This document shows, piece by piece, positions 1-12,900 of a stretch of DNA of 64,000 nt. Under the pieces are notes generated by a model. That model did not search any database, was not told the origin of the DNA, and worked only from the letters and a program-made list of their open reading frames with translations. This DNA is from Siphlonurus alternatus (taxonomy: Eukaryota; Arthropoda; Insecta; Ephemeroptera; Siphlonuridae): NCBI GenBank assembly GCA_949825025.1, contig OX463778.1:17886196-17950195 (forward strand). The letters are read 5' to 3'. The position numbers and the translations under genes were made by a program. Position 1 is the first letter of the stretch. Each line of letters opens with the position of its first letter.

Positions 1-946
1 TGTGGTTTGAAGAAGCTGACATAATGCCAGCCATACTAAAGGTATAATATTAATTAGCGCTCCTCGACTCTGGGTCGTCAGTGGATCTCTACAATTTCTT
101 TGTTTGACTTTGACTTGCAATTCAAAGATAACCACGAACCACATCCCTCGACTGGCATGGGCATGCACGCCCCCCCCCCTTTCATTTGCACGCTCTAAGA
201 ACAAAGTAGTAGCACTAGAAAACTCATTCTTTGTGCATCCCCTTTATAAATTTACGATTTTAATTGTATTTTCTCGTAGGGAGGGTTGTAATTAATTCCC
301 CCTTTGTTGTTATTAGCAAGAAGAAGGAACGAAAAGGCTCATTAAAGTTGCCAATTTAAAGGTATGGGAGAGTGAAATTCCTGGGCGTTATTTTCTCTCC
401 AAATTTCACCCTATACTTGACGGTAGAGGCGCTCAAATACAAAACACCATTCCTGCAGCAGCTTGGTGATGTGCAGTTTAGATCACTCGTATTGAAAGGC
501 AGTTAGGTAGAAAACGACCCTTCTTATGGGCAAAGATAAGCAGTTGACTCCAGTGTTGTATTTTTTTTTTCCTTGCTAAGGGGAGTCTGACACGCGTTAG
601 CTTCTCTATAAAGTAATGAAGGCCAACGAACAAGAAAGATTATTGGCCAAGAAGTATTCTCATTGTAAAAGTGCTGCTCCCTTAGCCCAAACAACCCCTC
701 TAAGAGATATTAGGTTATCGTTATTAGATATTGCCAGACATTAAAAGCAGGATATGTAAGGGAAACGAGAGTACTTGCTGGCAGCTGCTCGGTCTGCTCT
801 TTGGTGGGGTTGTGAGAGTTCATCCATGCAGCAGAGAAAAATCCATATGGTGAGACATAAGTGAGACATAATTATTTGTTTTGCAATTTTTATTTGTCTG
901 TGGGTTATTTTCAAAAAAATTAAAGGTTATATCTAAAGCAAACATT

Positions 947-948
<2 letters not shown>

Positions 949-1011
<63 letters not shown>
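949..1011. repeat. (CT)n microsatellite
   Basis: An essentially uninterrupted CT dinucleotide array of about 60 bases, followed by a short T run. A second, similar array lies at 6784-6854. Confidence 0.95.
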
Positions 1012-1016
<5 letters not shown>

Positions 1017-4000
1017 GTGAATTTTAATTAATAGATATCACGTTTGTAAATTGGTCAATGCATACATTGTATGTATTGCATTTTGTTGTTAAATATATTA
1101 CAAGTAACAGTCATTCCATAATTATAGCTGAGCTGGCATTGCACTCGTGCATCGGGTGTTTGTATCGCAGACAAAAGATCATGATATGAATGAATTCCAA
1201 TCGAATTTTCTAATTCGAGTCCAATCTTTTGATTTCGAGTCAATATTTTTAGTGTCTTAGCAAAACAATTTCAGTTATTGCATCAAATATTTATTACAGC
1301 AGCAGACCAACTTTCTGCATGTCCCATTCTTCCTGCATTAAATTTGGCAGCAACATTCGTTTTGTGGTGCCGCCCACAACTCACGAGGTGACCTGAAGGT
1401 GGAGAACATTCCTGTCTGACATTTCCGTGTTAGTGACTTGGCATCGACCGAGGGGACACACCCACGTGCAGAGTCGAGACAGGCAGATCGCGCTGTGTCA
1501 TTCGCTTTAACCACGTCAGGAGAACAGCTGACGATTATATAAAGCAAATTTATTTATTGAGGCGTTATAATTTTGTTGTTCAATTTATATGCTAATAGCT
1601 GGTGAATACAATGTAACTATACTGCTTGTCGTATAAAAAGGACTTTGGCAGTACGCCAGGAAAATGGAGAGAAAAATGTGCTAGATTTAAACGAAGACGA
1701 GTGTGAAATATGACAATACAAAACGTTTGTGTGCCAGAGTGTCACAGAATAGTGGTAATGTTTCTGACGTTTTAATTAATGTAAACCAGGAATGCTTTTG
1801 GATCATAAAGAACTTGTCTGACTTGTCATTTTAATATTAATTTTAGCTGATATATAGAAATTTCTTCTATTATATCAAGTTTTTATATCAAATTTTGGTA
1901 CTAATTCAAGAATAAATCTACGCCCTGCATATTAACTATTTTTTTTTTCCTATCCTCCTTTTGCATTGCAAAATGTTACCATATTATAAAATTTCAACAG
2001 CATTTTGCCACCGTGCGGCACGTCAATAGTAAAACATTTTATATTATTTATCAGCTTCTGGTCCAGACAGAAAATATTGAAGGAGCTACAGCACCTAAAA
2101 TCATGCCGTTTTGGTAAAGGTCATCATTGGGTTCCTGCTCGTGTCTCTTAGGATTTTTTTCTCCAGCTCCACGACGGAGGCTGCGTGATAACATGATCTA
2201 TTTATATCGCCTAGTGACTGCATGCAGCAGCTACAGCTCGTGCATGCGGGACACGCAAATCTGCAGAATGTCCAAGGCTGCAGTAAAGTGACTTTGTGCA
2301 AAGATTTAAATTCATGTGATATAGTGGTGCATAATTACAGGTTGCATGTGATCTTATCTATCGATTACTTACAAAGAGGGGAGGAGGGTAGAGGTGCAAT
2401 AAAAATCTCAAGTGTTACACGTGTGCAATCCATAGCAGCAACAACAAACAACTCTCAAACACTAACCAAAGTGTCATGCACGCGGAAGCGAAATGTGCTT
2501 AATTTTTGTCAACAACTCAGCAGATTTTGCCTAGCTTGCTGTATATTTTTAAACTGTGACGTCACCGTGACAAAGATTTTTGTTCACACATGGACGTTAT
2601 AAACGGAGGAGAAGATGCATCTAATGCAGTGAGTTAATCCGAGTGTGTGAGTTCCGTCCAGGTAGCATGCGCTCTGATATAATGGAGCATTGTATTGGGA
2701 TTCTCTCACGTAACTCGATTTGCCAATGCACCGGCTCAATAAACACACGGGACTGGCTGGAAACGAAATATTTCCCCTTCTTTCTCGTACTTCGTCAAAA
2801 ACCTCTTACTGCCCTGAAACTTTTTAATATTACCAAAAACCCACTTGTGGCTATACTTTTGCAATGAATATCAAAATTGTTGTCTGACTGTCGGTTTGAT
2901 ACTTTGTAACCTTCTCTTGTTCCCAGCAAAGTCCCGCTATCATACTAGCTATAGAAGTTGAGCAGATAAAGTGTGTTATTATGTGCGTACATCCTGCAGT
3001 AAATGAAAGAGATATTAATATAAAGAGTCTTTTTTTTTGTCACCTAAAAATAAAATACGGATTCTACGCTCATAAGTCTGTTATAGTACCCACATTTTTG
3101 TCTGATGTATATAATTTTATACCCTATATACCATAGTTTCATTTTTCATCACAATTTTTTTAATTATATCTAGAGATAGGATATTTTATTAGAAAATACA
3201 TGAAAAATTGTTGTACACCTCGAAACAGCTCGAACGTTACTCCTTCTTGACTTGTTGTGGAGCTAAAGATCAAAGAGACAAAGTGATGACTTTAATATGA
3301 GGGGTGGGGGTAAGAGGAACACCCACCACTTGTCTAGCTCTCGTCCTTTCAAGTTGACCACGCCTCAATTAATGAACTGCATGGAAATGCGGTAAAAAGT
3401 TCGGTAATAGCAGCAGTATTTTAATAAATTTGAAAAAAATAATTAAATATTTATTTCTTGTTATTATAAACTTTATAGTGAATTCACAATAATTATAACC
3501 AATTATATAATCTCCTTGATTTTAACAATTAGTAGTGAACGGTCGGCGCAGCGTTGCTGAAACTCTCACGACGCTTTGCCTAACCTCCAGGCGCAAAGTG
3601 CCCATCGTCCTAACGGTCAGCAAGCCTAATGAGCAGCACGGGGGATGATTGTTAATGCAATTAAATTATAAGCAAATCACAACCGAGGGATTTCAGTATA
3701 ATTTACCAGACATTGCATGCATGGTATAAATTATATATTTCTTAATTATGTAAAAACTTTGAAGTAAAATTGACATAACTTAATTTCTCTCTTCCTCTAT
3801 TATATAAAGTAACTTAAATATAATTTACCAACTTTTCTTTTTTTTTTTATGCTTGAAGAAATTTACAAAAAATAATGTTATAAAAATATATTTTTTTTTT
3901 TACTTAAATTTTTGTTGGAAACTAATTTACATTTTCATCGGCTGTAAGTTTTGAGATGTTATATTAACTTAATGTTAGTACCACGTAGTTAAGGCACGAC

Positions 4001-5136
4001 CCCATGAATGTCTCTGCAATAAAGTTTGCTAGGCGGGCGTACATTTCCATCAAGTCCCGAGGCAATGTGCGGTGAGTCACCCCGCGAATCGATCGTCAGT
4101 GGCGGCGGCCCCACTGCATCCCCATTGCACTGTACTGCCGTGTGCAAGGAATGTGTCAAAACACATAATATAATAACAAATTTAGCTTGTATCCTCATCT
4201 CATCCTCAGTACGTCTTATATCTTTTGACGTATTTTTACCTGGAAAAAAAGAACATAATTCAATTAAGACCTCATTAAAAATTCAGGATAAATAATATAT
4301 ATAATTATATTAATTATACTAAATGAAGATGAAATCTCTTATATTATTTGATAATAATGTAGAACTGGTTGCATACCCACATGGAGTGGAGCCTAACAAA
4401 GCTGCATGCAGGCAGGCACTTTTTTTAAGTGCTACAATTTTATTAATAAATGCCATGGTATATATATATATATATATTTGTAAACAACATAATTAATTTT
4501 ATTATTAAATTAATTAAAAAATAAGAGATTTCATATATATATATAGTGAGCATATATTTATTTTCATCGTCATACTTTTTTATCGAGATTGAAATTGTGT
4601 TTTTTTCAGGTAAAAAATACGTATTGGTCGTATTGAGGATGAAATGAGGACGCAAACAAACATTATAATATATTTTATTCCCATCTATCATATAATATCA
4701 TATCGACGATACTATACATGCAATATAATATATTTTATACACGATGTATCTTTTGCATGTTGAAACCATCCTACTATAATATCTTCATTGCATAATGCAA
4801 TTATTGTTCTTTGCCGACTTCAAAGTTTGCATAATGATGAGATAAATAGGTTTAGACTAAACTCGTGTGTGCTAATAGTAGATTCTATCTAATTTTGAAA
4901 TGAGATTTAAAACTTGCTATTAAATTACTTCAGTTACATGAATATTTGTCGGCTTTAAGATTTGCTGGCTAATTAAGTCCCTTCATGAATAATTAGAATG
5001 GCGTTCAAAATAATGAATATAATTGTATTATCATCCAGAAAAATGTCTGAAGATGTCTGCATGAATTATCTTTGCTGACAACAAGAAATGTTTTCGTTTT
5101 CAAACACATAATAACTAGAATCACTCCTAACATAAC

Positions 5137-5469
5137 GGACAACCTGCATGAAAAATTTTTATTGCAGAAATGAATAGAGGGTACAAAATTATGCTTCTCT
5201 GATTTTTTCCAGATTTTTTTAAGACCCAGAACTATTTTTAAATAATTATTGAAAGTGCGATCACGCCCCCTGGAGGCGACAATAGGCGTCTAGTCTTAGT
5301 CCCCATCCTTTTTATTAATGATTCAGGGGTGCCAACTTAACTTACAGAACTTTCAACAATTATTTAAAAATAGTTCTGGTTCTAAAAAAAAATCTGAAAA
5401 AAATCAGAGTAGTATAATTTGGTACCCTCTGTTCATTTCTGCAATAAAAAAATTTCATACAGGTTGTCC
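5137..5469. repeat. Fold-back palindromic element, family B copy 1
   Basis: A 333-bp imperfect palindrome. The left end, starting GGACAACCTGCATG, is mirrored at the right end, and both arms carry the block ATTGCAGAAATGAATAGAGG or its reverse complement. The centre (about 5260-5330) is unpaired. A second copy of the family, with the same internal blocks, lies at 50198-50539 in a uricase intron. No coding capacity; a non-autonomous fold-back or MITE-like element is the likely identity. Confidence 0.8.
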
Positions 5470-6780
5470 ATTCACAAGATTGAGAATACTGTATGCAGGT
5501 TGCAGTTTTTAATTCACAATATATTTTTAACAAATGATGCATGGGTTGGTAACCTGCATTGGTAGTTCACTAAAGCTTTATTATCATGCAAGAAAGTTGG
5601 ATAGACCATTGTATTAGAGCAGTATAAAACTAGGTGAGCTTTATATACGCGTACTTGCTGTAAACTCATTTAAAAAATTTACAACTCGACTTTTTATTAT
5701 TTTACGTTGAACTTTATATTATACAATATATAAAAACTGAGAGTGTTTACCAACTTTTCTTTCATTACATGTTGAAAGCAGCAGTAGCAGCTTGTACAAC
5801 ACAGTGATACATGGTTGTAAGCTAGAGGTACGGTGGTACGGTGTGATATATACATGTTGTATAAGGCTATAGAGGTACGACGGTGGCTGGGCAAGATCGA
5901 TGAGAGTTGCTCCTCTTTCGCTTTATGGCGGCAGCCAGAATTACTTTACTTGCAGCATATAATAGCAGCACTGCAGTTTACACAAGGGGATGAGTCATGA
6001 CAAGAAGTCTCATCCCTGCTGCAGAGGGGGAGGGGGGGGGGTGAATTTACACTTTGTTGACGGGCTCTCAGTACGTCGTTTGCATTCCTTTGTGCAACAA
6101 GATAAATCGCTCAATGTTACTTAACGTTTTCGATCGTTGTAACAAAAAATGACACCCCAGCCCCTTTAAGTTTATGATGAGTTTGGCGCTAAAGAAAAAG
6201 AAACACACAGTAAATATGCAATGTCAATACGGACAGTGCTTTGACTAATTGTTATTGGGTAGAGCCACGCCCCCTTCCCCCCGTGATGGATGCTCTCACT
6301 ACTGAACTATGCTCTCACAGCCAACGATCGATTTTGTCGATTTTGTCCACTGAATTGCAATACGCTTTTGTGGACGTGTTGATGAATGGCTCGCACGAAT
6401 TAACAAATTACCTTCGATTACAATAATAATTATATTATTTATATTGCATTCTAAATGTCAACTTATTGTCACGTTTATTCTTTTAGTAAAATTAATAATA
6501 CTGCATATATTATTTTTTCATTCACTAAGTCTTTTTGTGGTCAAATCAATACGACGATGTTTCCATTATATAATATGTCAATCTATGTTAGCAATTGTGA
6601 CACGATACAAGAAGTTTCGCAGACGTGAGAAGAGGTGAAGCAAAGGGAATCCATCCACTCATGCCTCGTGTGTATTTTTATTATTTTTATCTATATAATG
6701 GGATTCTCTAGGTTCGGGGAGGGGATTCAAACTCCGAAACTCTCCCTTGCTGTTCCTTCATCCTTCACATGTTAGATAGC

Positions 6781-6783
<3 letters not shown>

Positions 6784-6854
<71 letters not shown>
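6784..6854. repeat. (TC)n microsatellite
   Basis: A continuous TC dinucleotide array of about 70 bases in intergenic DNA. Confidence 0.95.
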
Positions 6855-6857
<3 letters not shown>

Positions 6858-9076
6858 AATTAATAATTAAATTTCCTCTAAGATACAAGTTAGAACCTGT
6901 TCCCTGCTACTTTCTGCGGCTGGCTTCAGAGTTGAGAGAGGAACATCTCCTCGCAGCTGCTGGGCTCCTCCCACGCACCAAAGTTGCGAGCTGTGGTCCA
7001 CATGACGTCACAGTCTAATGGAGGTGGCGAACACTTTGAGGGGCCGTGCAGGGAAGGCTGAGGCTATATTAATGTTCTCCGTATGGGCGGGGGTAAAGTA
7101 TGGTCAAAATGCAGCAACGCGGTGAACACATAGCCTTGTCATAAGGCATACAGGTGGCAACTACCTCCTATTTACATCCGTTTTACTCCATATAAATGAC
7201 TTTAAACATTCCTATATACAATGCCGTTTCTATGCATAATTTATACAGATTTATAAGATGGTTATAAAGGCTATACTGCATGCATGGGGGTCGGAAAGCA
7301 ATATTGTTGTAAAGTAAACAAATTATTTATTTTTGATTTATGTGAGAAGCATAATATAATAATAAATCTTCTTGTCATCACTAATAATTTATTAGAAACC
7401 TTTTGAAATTTATAATTACATATTTGAGGAGTGGTACTTTAATATTCTATTATATATTACATCCTCTATGCTCTAATGCACCTATTATTAATATATGCGC
7501 CTGCAGCAACCTTGGTAACAAAACTAACAAAGCTGACTATACATGGTCTTCTACAAACTGCATGTTAGTCTTGCATGCAATTGTTAGAATACTATCAGTC
7601 ACGTCAAGAGGCAGCAGGAATGGCAGCTGAGGAATATACAATATCGATTTGTGCATGGAGAATGTCTTAGAATAGACTGACTTCAATACGTCACGATGAG
7701 CAAATACTTATAATATACCGACGGGGGCTCAAGACATGCCCACACATGGAAACAATTCAAATAAAAATATCCGATTCAGCCATGTTTTTTTTTAATATGG
7801 TGTACATAATTATAATGTAGGCATTATTTTCCTGAGCCCCCGCTGGTATACACCTCGACACAGTCGGAACGTTATCGTTTGTCTCATTCCTAATAGCGCT
7901 CCAAAGAGCAAAGATATATGCAAGAAAATTTTAAGAATAGTTCTTACCTTATATAGTGAGTTCAATTTTTTTTACTAGTTCACCACTCTTACATAAAAAC
8001 TGAGCATATATTAATTATATAAGTGTGCCTGATCTACAAATGTGACGTTTTGAATTTTGTATATAAAATAATTTACTGCTTGAAGTTTTGTGTCTGGTGG
8101 AAGGGAAGAAGAAGTAATTGTAGGGTTGACACAACAGCTCACAGCTCTCAATTACTCGGCAGCAGTAAATCAATAGCGGCGGGCAGTGAGTCTAACTGCC
8201 AGGCGTAATGTGCGGCCCTCAGTCGCTTGACAGTAAAAAAAAAAAACGCTGGTTGGCTTGCCCTTTCAATTACTCAAAGACGTTGATAGTACGAGCTCGC
8301 TATAAAAGCTTAAAAACTTGACTACTTGGCAACAATTCAAGATTTAATTAATTTAATGGAAAATGGGCCAAAAAGTTTTCTTGCATCAAAATGTTGATAT
8401 TTATTTTCTTGAAGTGTTATATTTTACATTTGATTGCACAGTATTTTACAAGTAAAGTCAGTTGTAATTTGATTTTAATTTTTTAACTTGAAAGTTTTAG
8501 ATATTTTAATTAATTAACAGTAAATTATTTAGGAAATAAGTTATTTTCGCACAACATGCACCAAAACTATAATGTCGTCTATATGGCAACGTCCATACCA
8601 CCCACGACTATAACACTGCATGAAAGTGCCTTTCTTCGTAAATAGTATATATCATATAGTAATAGCGTAGGAGGCCGACGTATAAGTGTAGTGGGACGCT
8701 ACCATGCTAAATTGGCAGGTACTACCCCAGTATTAATTTACATGCCATCTTCTGCCATACCATGTTAAATTCAAAATGGAGGGAAGAGAAGGCTCCCCTG
8801 CCGAAAAACATGAAAATACTGTTGGTATATAATTTAGAATTCTATTAATTCTAATTCTACATATTCAAAACTAACATGCATTCAAAAATTTTATATATAA
8901 AATTTGTTTTGTTGAACAATTTCTTGCTGAGATTCTTGAGTGAACATAACGATTTTTGCCGAAATGAGAAGCTTACACTTGTAATTGTTGCTGCTTGATC
9001 GGCCACGGGGGCTGCCGGTGCGTGACTCTGCAGCACGCAGGTGGTGCTCTCCACGTACCGGCGGCGCACTGACTGT

Positions 9077-9200
9077 GACGTCAGCGGTCCCAGGAGCCGC
9101 GGGAAAAGACGATAACGGCACCGCGGGCACAATATATACTCCTTCATTCACTCGGAACTGAATCTCAGAAACGAAAAGTTCGTAAAAGAAATTCCTGGAA
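9077..9200 (+). promoter_or_regulatory. Predicted core promoter and 5' UTR exon of the FE65 gene
   Basis: A GC-rich island contains a full CRE (TGACGTCA, 9077-9084). A TATA-like AATATATA follows at 9131-9138, then a TCAG initiator-like motif with its A at 9167. A 5' splice site (CTGGAA|GTAAGA) ends a short non-coding exon at 9200. The next acceptor is at 9896, just upstream of the FE65 start codon. The order and spacing fit a CRE/TATA/Inr promoter, but the TSS and the splice to 9897 are inferred. Confidence 0.5.
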
Positions 9201-9924
9201 GTAAGAAAACTCATTGTTTTATTTAAGACAAAAATAAGAAGTTAATGTAAGCTTCTTGTTGTATTGTCTTCGAAGTAATATAATGGAGTCATGAGAGACT
9301 TTAAAAAAAACAATTAACGTTTACTGTCTGTTTAAATGTTATTGTCAATGCAGCCTGCAAAGTGCCAAGTGCCGCACTGCATATTGTGACAAAAATAATT
9401 ACTGTAATTATTAGAGACATACGAACACAAAACAGCTGTACTATATTAAGAATATATTACTAAAGACTATTGTTGGCTATTTGCGTTTCAAACGTTAGTC
9501 TGAGTAAGATTTGTTCACAAATCTTGAGTCTGAGGAGATAAACTTGTGTATATAAATGATACATAAAAGTGAAAATGAGGTAAGAGAACTGAAAAGTCTC
9601 AGTGACCGAGGTTTTTGTTATAGTCAACTTTTATATATAATAAAGCTAATATAAATGTAATGTTATATTATACATTTCTCTGTCATTGCGCCCTGCAATA
9701 TTCTGTTTGACCTCTTATTGCTATACATTTTAATTTATTATCAAGGCATATAATACATGTATAAATTTTTATGTAAATTTGGAAACATGTTATACATTTT
9801 AGCTGATTTTCCCTCGGATTTTCCTTATATTGAGACTTCTTTTACATTAGGATATATTTTGTTAGCATTTTGTAACGAGTGCTGTGTATGTTGCAGGACA
9901 AGTAACGAGGGATCGCTGGACAAC

Positions 9925-12900
9925 ATGGGTCGCCGGCCCCTTCAGTACTCGAGCCCGGGGGAGGACAAGCGTCGCTCTAGCCCCCGGCCGGACCTCATCG
10001 AGAACGCGCTCGAGTCCTCCAAGGTGCACCGCGCCAGGGACAGGTAAGCTCTAGAAATACTCTCGGAACTTCTCGCACGTGGAAATATTTCACTGCTCGC
10101 TTTTTATGTTACACCCCATTCAAATAAAATTGTCCATCCGGTCATGTTAAAGTATATAAATATATATATAGCCAGATTGGACATTTTTATTTACATAGAG
10201 TGTGCTATACATATTTTATGTGCTCAAATGATTATCATAAAGCACGTGCGTGCTAAAAAAAACCCATATAATTTGACAGAAGTAAATAAAAAATCGATTG
10301 CATTCCGATATTCTATAATATACTGTGGCGGCTTTAAACTTTTTTTTTTTTTTTTTTTTTTATTTTACAGTAACACTGCAGGTATTGATCAGTAGAAAAG
10401 CTTTCCATATGCAGAAAGTTTTGACGTTAATTCTCTTAGAAAATATGTTGACAGCGATGATTTGGGTCGCTAAAATTTACTTCATGCTGATGGCTCGAAT
10501 GACATTTCACGTGTTCTATGGTGACAAAGATTCAAGAACAGTCCCGCAAGTCCATTGCTGATACAGTCGTGTTCTTACAGTGTATCGGAGAAGTCGATGG
10601 ACCTGAGCTCCCCCGAGGAGGGGGGTGGTGGCGAGATCCCGCACGTGCCGGGCCAACTGAACGCCGAGGAGCTGTACGCCGTGCCGGTCAAGCGGCGGAG
10701 CGCGGCGCGCCGAGGGAACAGTCCAGTTGCTGGGGGCGACGAGGAACGGCCGCTGCTGGGAGGTCGTGGGGACGAGGATGACGAGGCGGACGAGGATGAG
10801 AACGGAGAGTCGCTGCCTCAGGGCTGGGAGCGGCACGAGGGTGAGTCGGCCACGTCTCTCCTTTGGACTTCCAACAGTTTATAAAGAATGCCATGACTGC
10901 AAGGAATCTTGATTGCGTTTTACATCGATGATGGCTTATTTGATGACCACAGGTATAACAAAAATATTCAAAGGAACTTGCTATAATGGGGGGGGGGGGG
11001 GGGGGCACCTACTCACTATTCTAAAGCTGATGCTTTGTGCCTTTTTAATTATTTTGGATCTCTCATGCAGGGGAGTTTTTCCAACTCATTGTTTTCGCTT
11101 GCACTTATTAAAAATCCTTTAAATTTTTTTAGTTATTCGATATTCTGAGGTTCTGAGGGAGATAAGCTTTATATTATTTCAATTATTTTGACGTTGAATT
11201 TAATTTAAATTCTATCTACATTCGAACCAAATGTTGTACTGTTTTGTACGACAATAACACTAACTAGCTCATCGTTGTAATAACGCGTGGCTCCCGTGGT
11301 TGTAGATAACGACGGTCCGTACTTTTGGCACATAAAGAGCGGCACGATCCAGCGCGAGCCGCCGCTGTGCGACAAGAAGGACGCCAAGCGAGTACCGATG
11401 AGGGACACGGAGAACGTAAGTCACTCCTCGGTGAGGTTCGTGAGAAGTGCTGACGTGTTTGGTGCTCAGATGGTGCCCAGCTTCCCGACCGGCGTGACAC
11501 GCAGCAGCACCAGCTCGGCTCTCGAGGAGCTCCAAGATGGCGGCAAGCGCAAGGAGGAACGGCGGGAGGAGATGGCTTACAAGTAAGTTATTTTGTTCTC
11601 CAAGTATCAATAGAGGTGCAATCTGTGTGGGAATTAAATTTGATAAACTTGAATAATATTACCAAATTGAAAAATATTTATTTCCACAGTAAAACAATTC
11701 CTTAATTAAATTCTTGGATTATAATGCCATCCGAAGTATAAGTATTTTTAGCCCAAAAATACACTTTGATATTCCGGAAACTACATAACTCGATCGTGAC
11801 TTTTTATTTTATATTATAGCTTATTTAAAGTAAAACAAAAATATTCCTTTGTCTCGTTTACAACAAAGAAATTTAAGGCTGTATATTTATATAAAAATTG
11901 CCACGTACTTGTACAGTTTTACATATAATTGTGCTTTACACCTTGTATCTGACATTGTATCATGTATTACCCTGCTCGCAGGCGTCGCAGTTACCCTGCT
12001 CGCGCCGAGCCTGAGTCTAAGGAGCGCGCCATTCGGTTCGCCGTGCGCTCGCTGGGGTGGGTGGAGATCGCAGAGGATGACCTCACGCCCGAGCGCAGTA
12101 GCCGCGCAGTCAACAAATGCATCGTGGACCTCTCGCTGGGCCGCAACGACCTGCTGGACGTGGTGGGCCGCTGGGGAGACGTGAGTATTGTAATCAGCTG
12201 GGAAATTTACCTTCTCTTCTTTTAAATTGGCACTTTTTTTTTACTGTCTAATTAATTTTATATCTCATAAAAATAATTATATATTACATAAAATAATAAC
12301 AAGAATTTATAAAAATCCAAGTGGAATTTTGTTCAAAACGTAAATTGACTTAAGTTGAGTGTAGTTAATTTATTTATGTTTTTGTTAAATAATTGATGCA
12401 GAGAAATATTATAATTCAAGTCAATTAGAAAAACGTGAAAGTTATTTGTTAGGTAGTTATTCATTTATTTGTTTATTATTTATTAAAATTATTTTTATGT
12501 ACTGAATTTTAAAGAATTGAGAATTGAGTTGAAAATTTAAAACCAAATTTTCTATTTAATTTGATGTCACGCCCCCTGACTCGTCTGTCTGTTTTTCAGG
12601 GCAAGGACCTGTTCATGGATCTGGATGAGGGTGCCCTGAAGTTAATTGACCCTGAGAACCTGACGGTGCTCAACACACAGCCCATCCACACCATTCGGGT
12701 GTGGGGCGTAGGCAGGGACAACGGACGGTGAGTGATAAAAGTGACCAGCGTTGTACACTTGGTGTCTCTTCTATGCTCTTCAAGAGTCAAATTAGTTTCT
12801 AAATGCAAGGGAAAAAAATCCCAATCAATGAAATTAGCGAAAAGAATGAGTTTAATTTAAAAAAAAATATATTGTTCTATGACCTCTCTGAATACACTAA

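Larger units (their letters stand above)
1..9030. other. Gene-poor AT-rich intergenic region
   Basis: No exon of a recognisable protein was found on either strand. The open frames are short, AT-rich and of random composition. The stretch holds two long CT microsatellites (949-1011 and 6784-6854), a fold-back palindrome (5137-5469), poly-T and AT runs, and a few GC-richer islands (about 1340-1530, 4020-4150, 6900-7060) with no recognisable content. A minus-strand frame at 4198-3989 begins with a signal-peptide-like stretch but matches nothing I know. Distal regulatory DNA of the FE65 gene cannot be excluded. Confidence 0.6.

Noticed and set aside
10516..11008. Long minus-strand and shifted frames over FE65 exons 2-3
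   Set aside because: They are shadows of GC-rich coding exons; the plus frame alone carries the WW domain and consistent splice phases.
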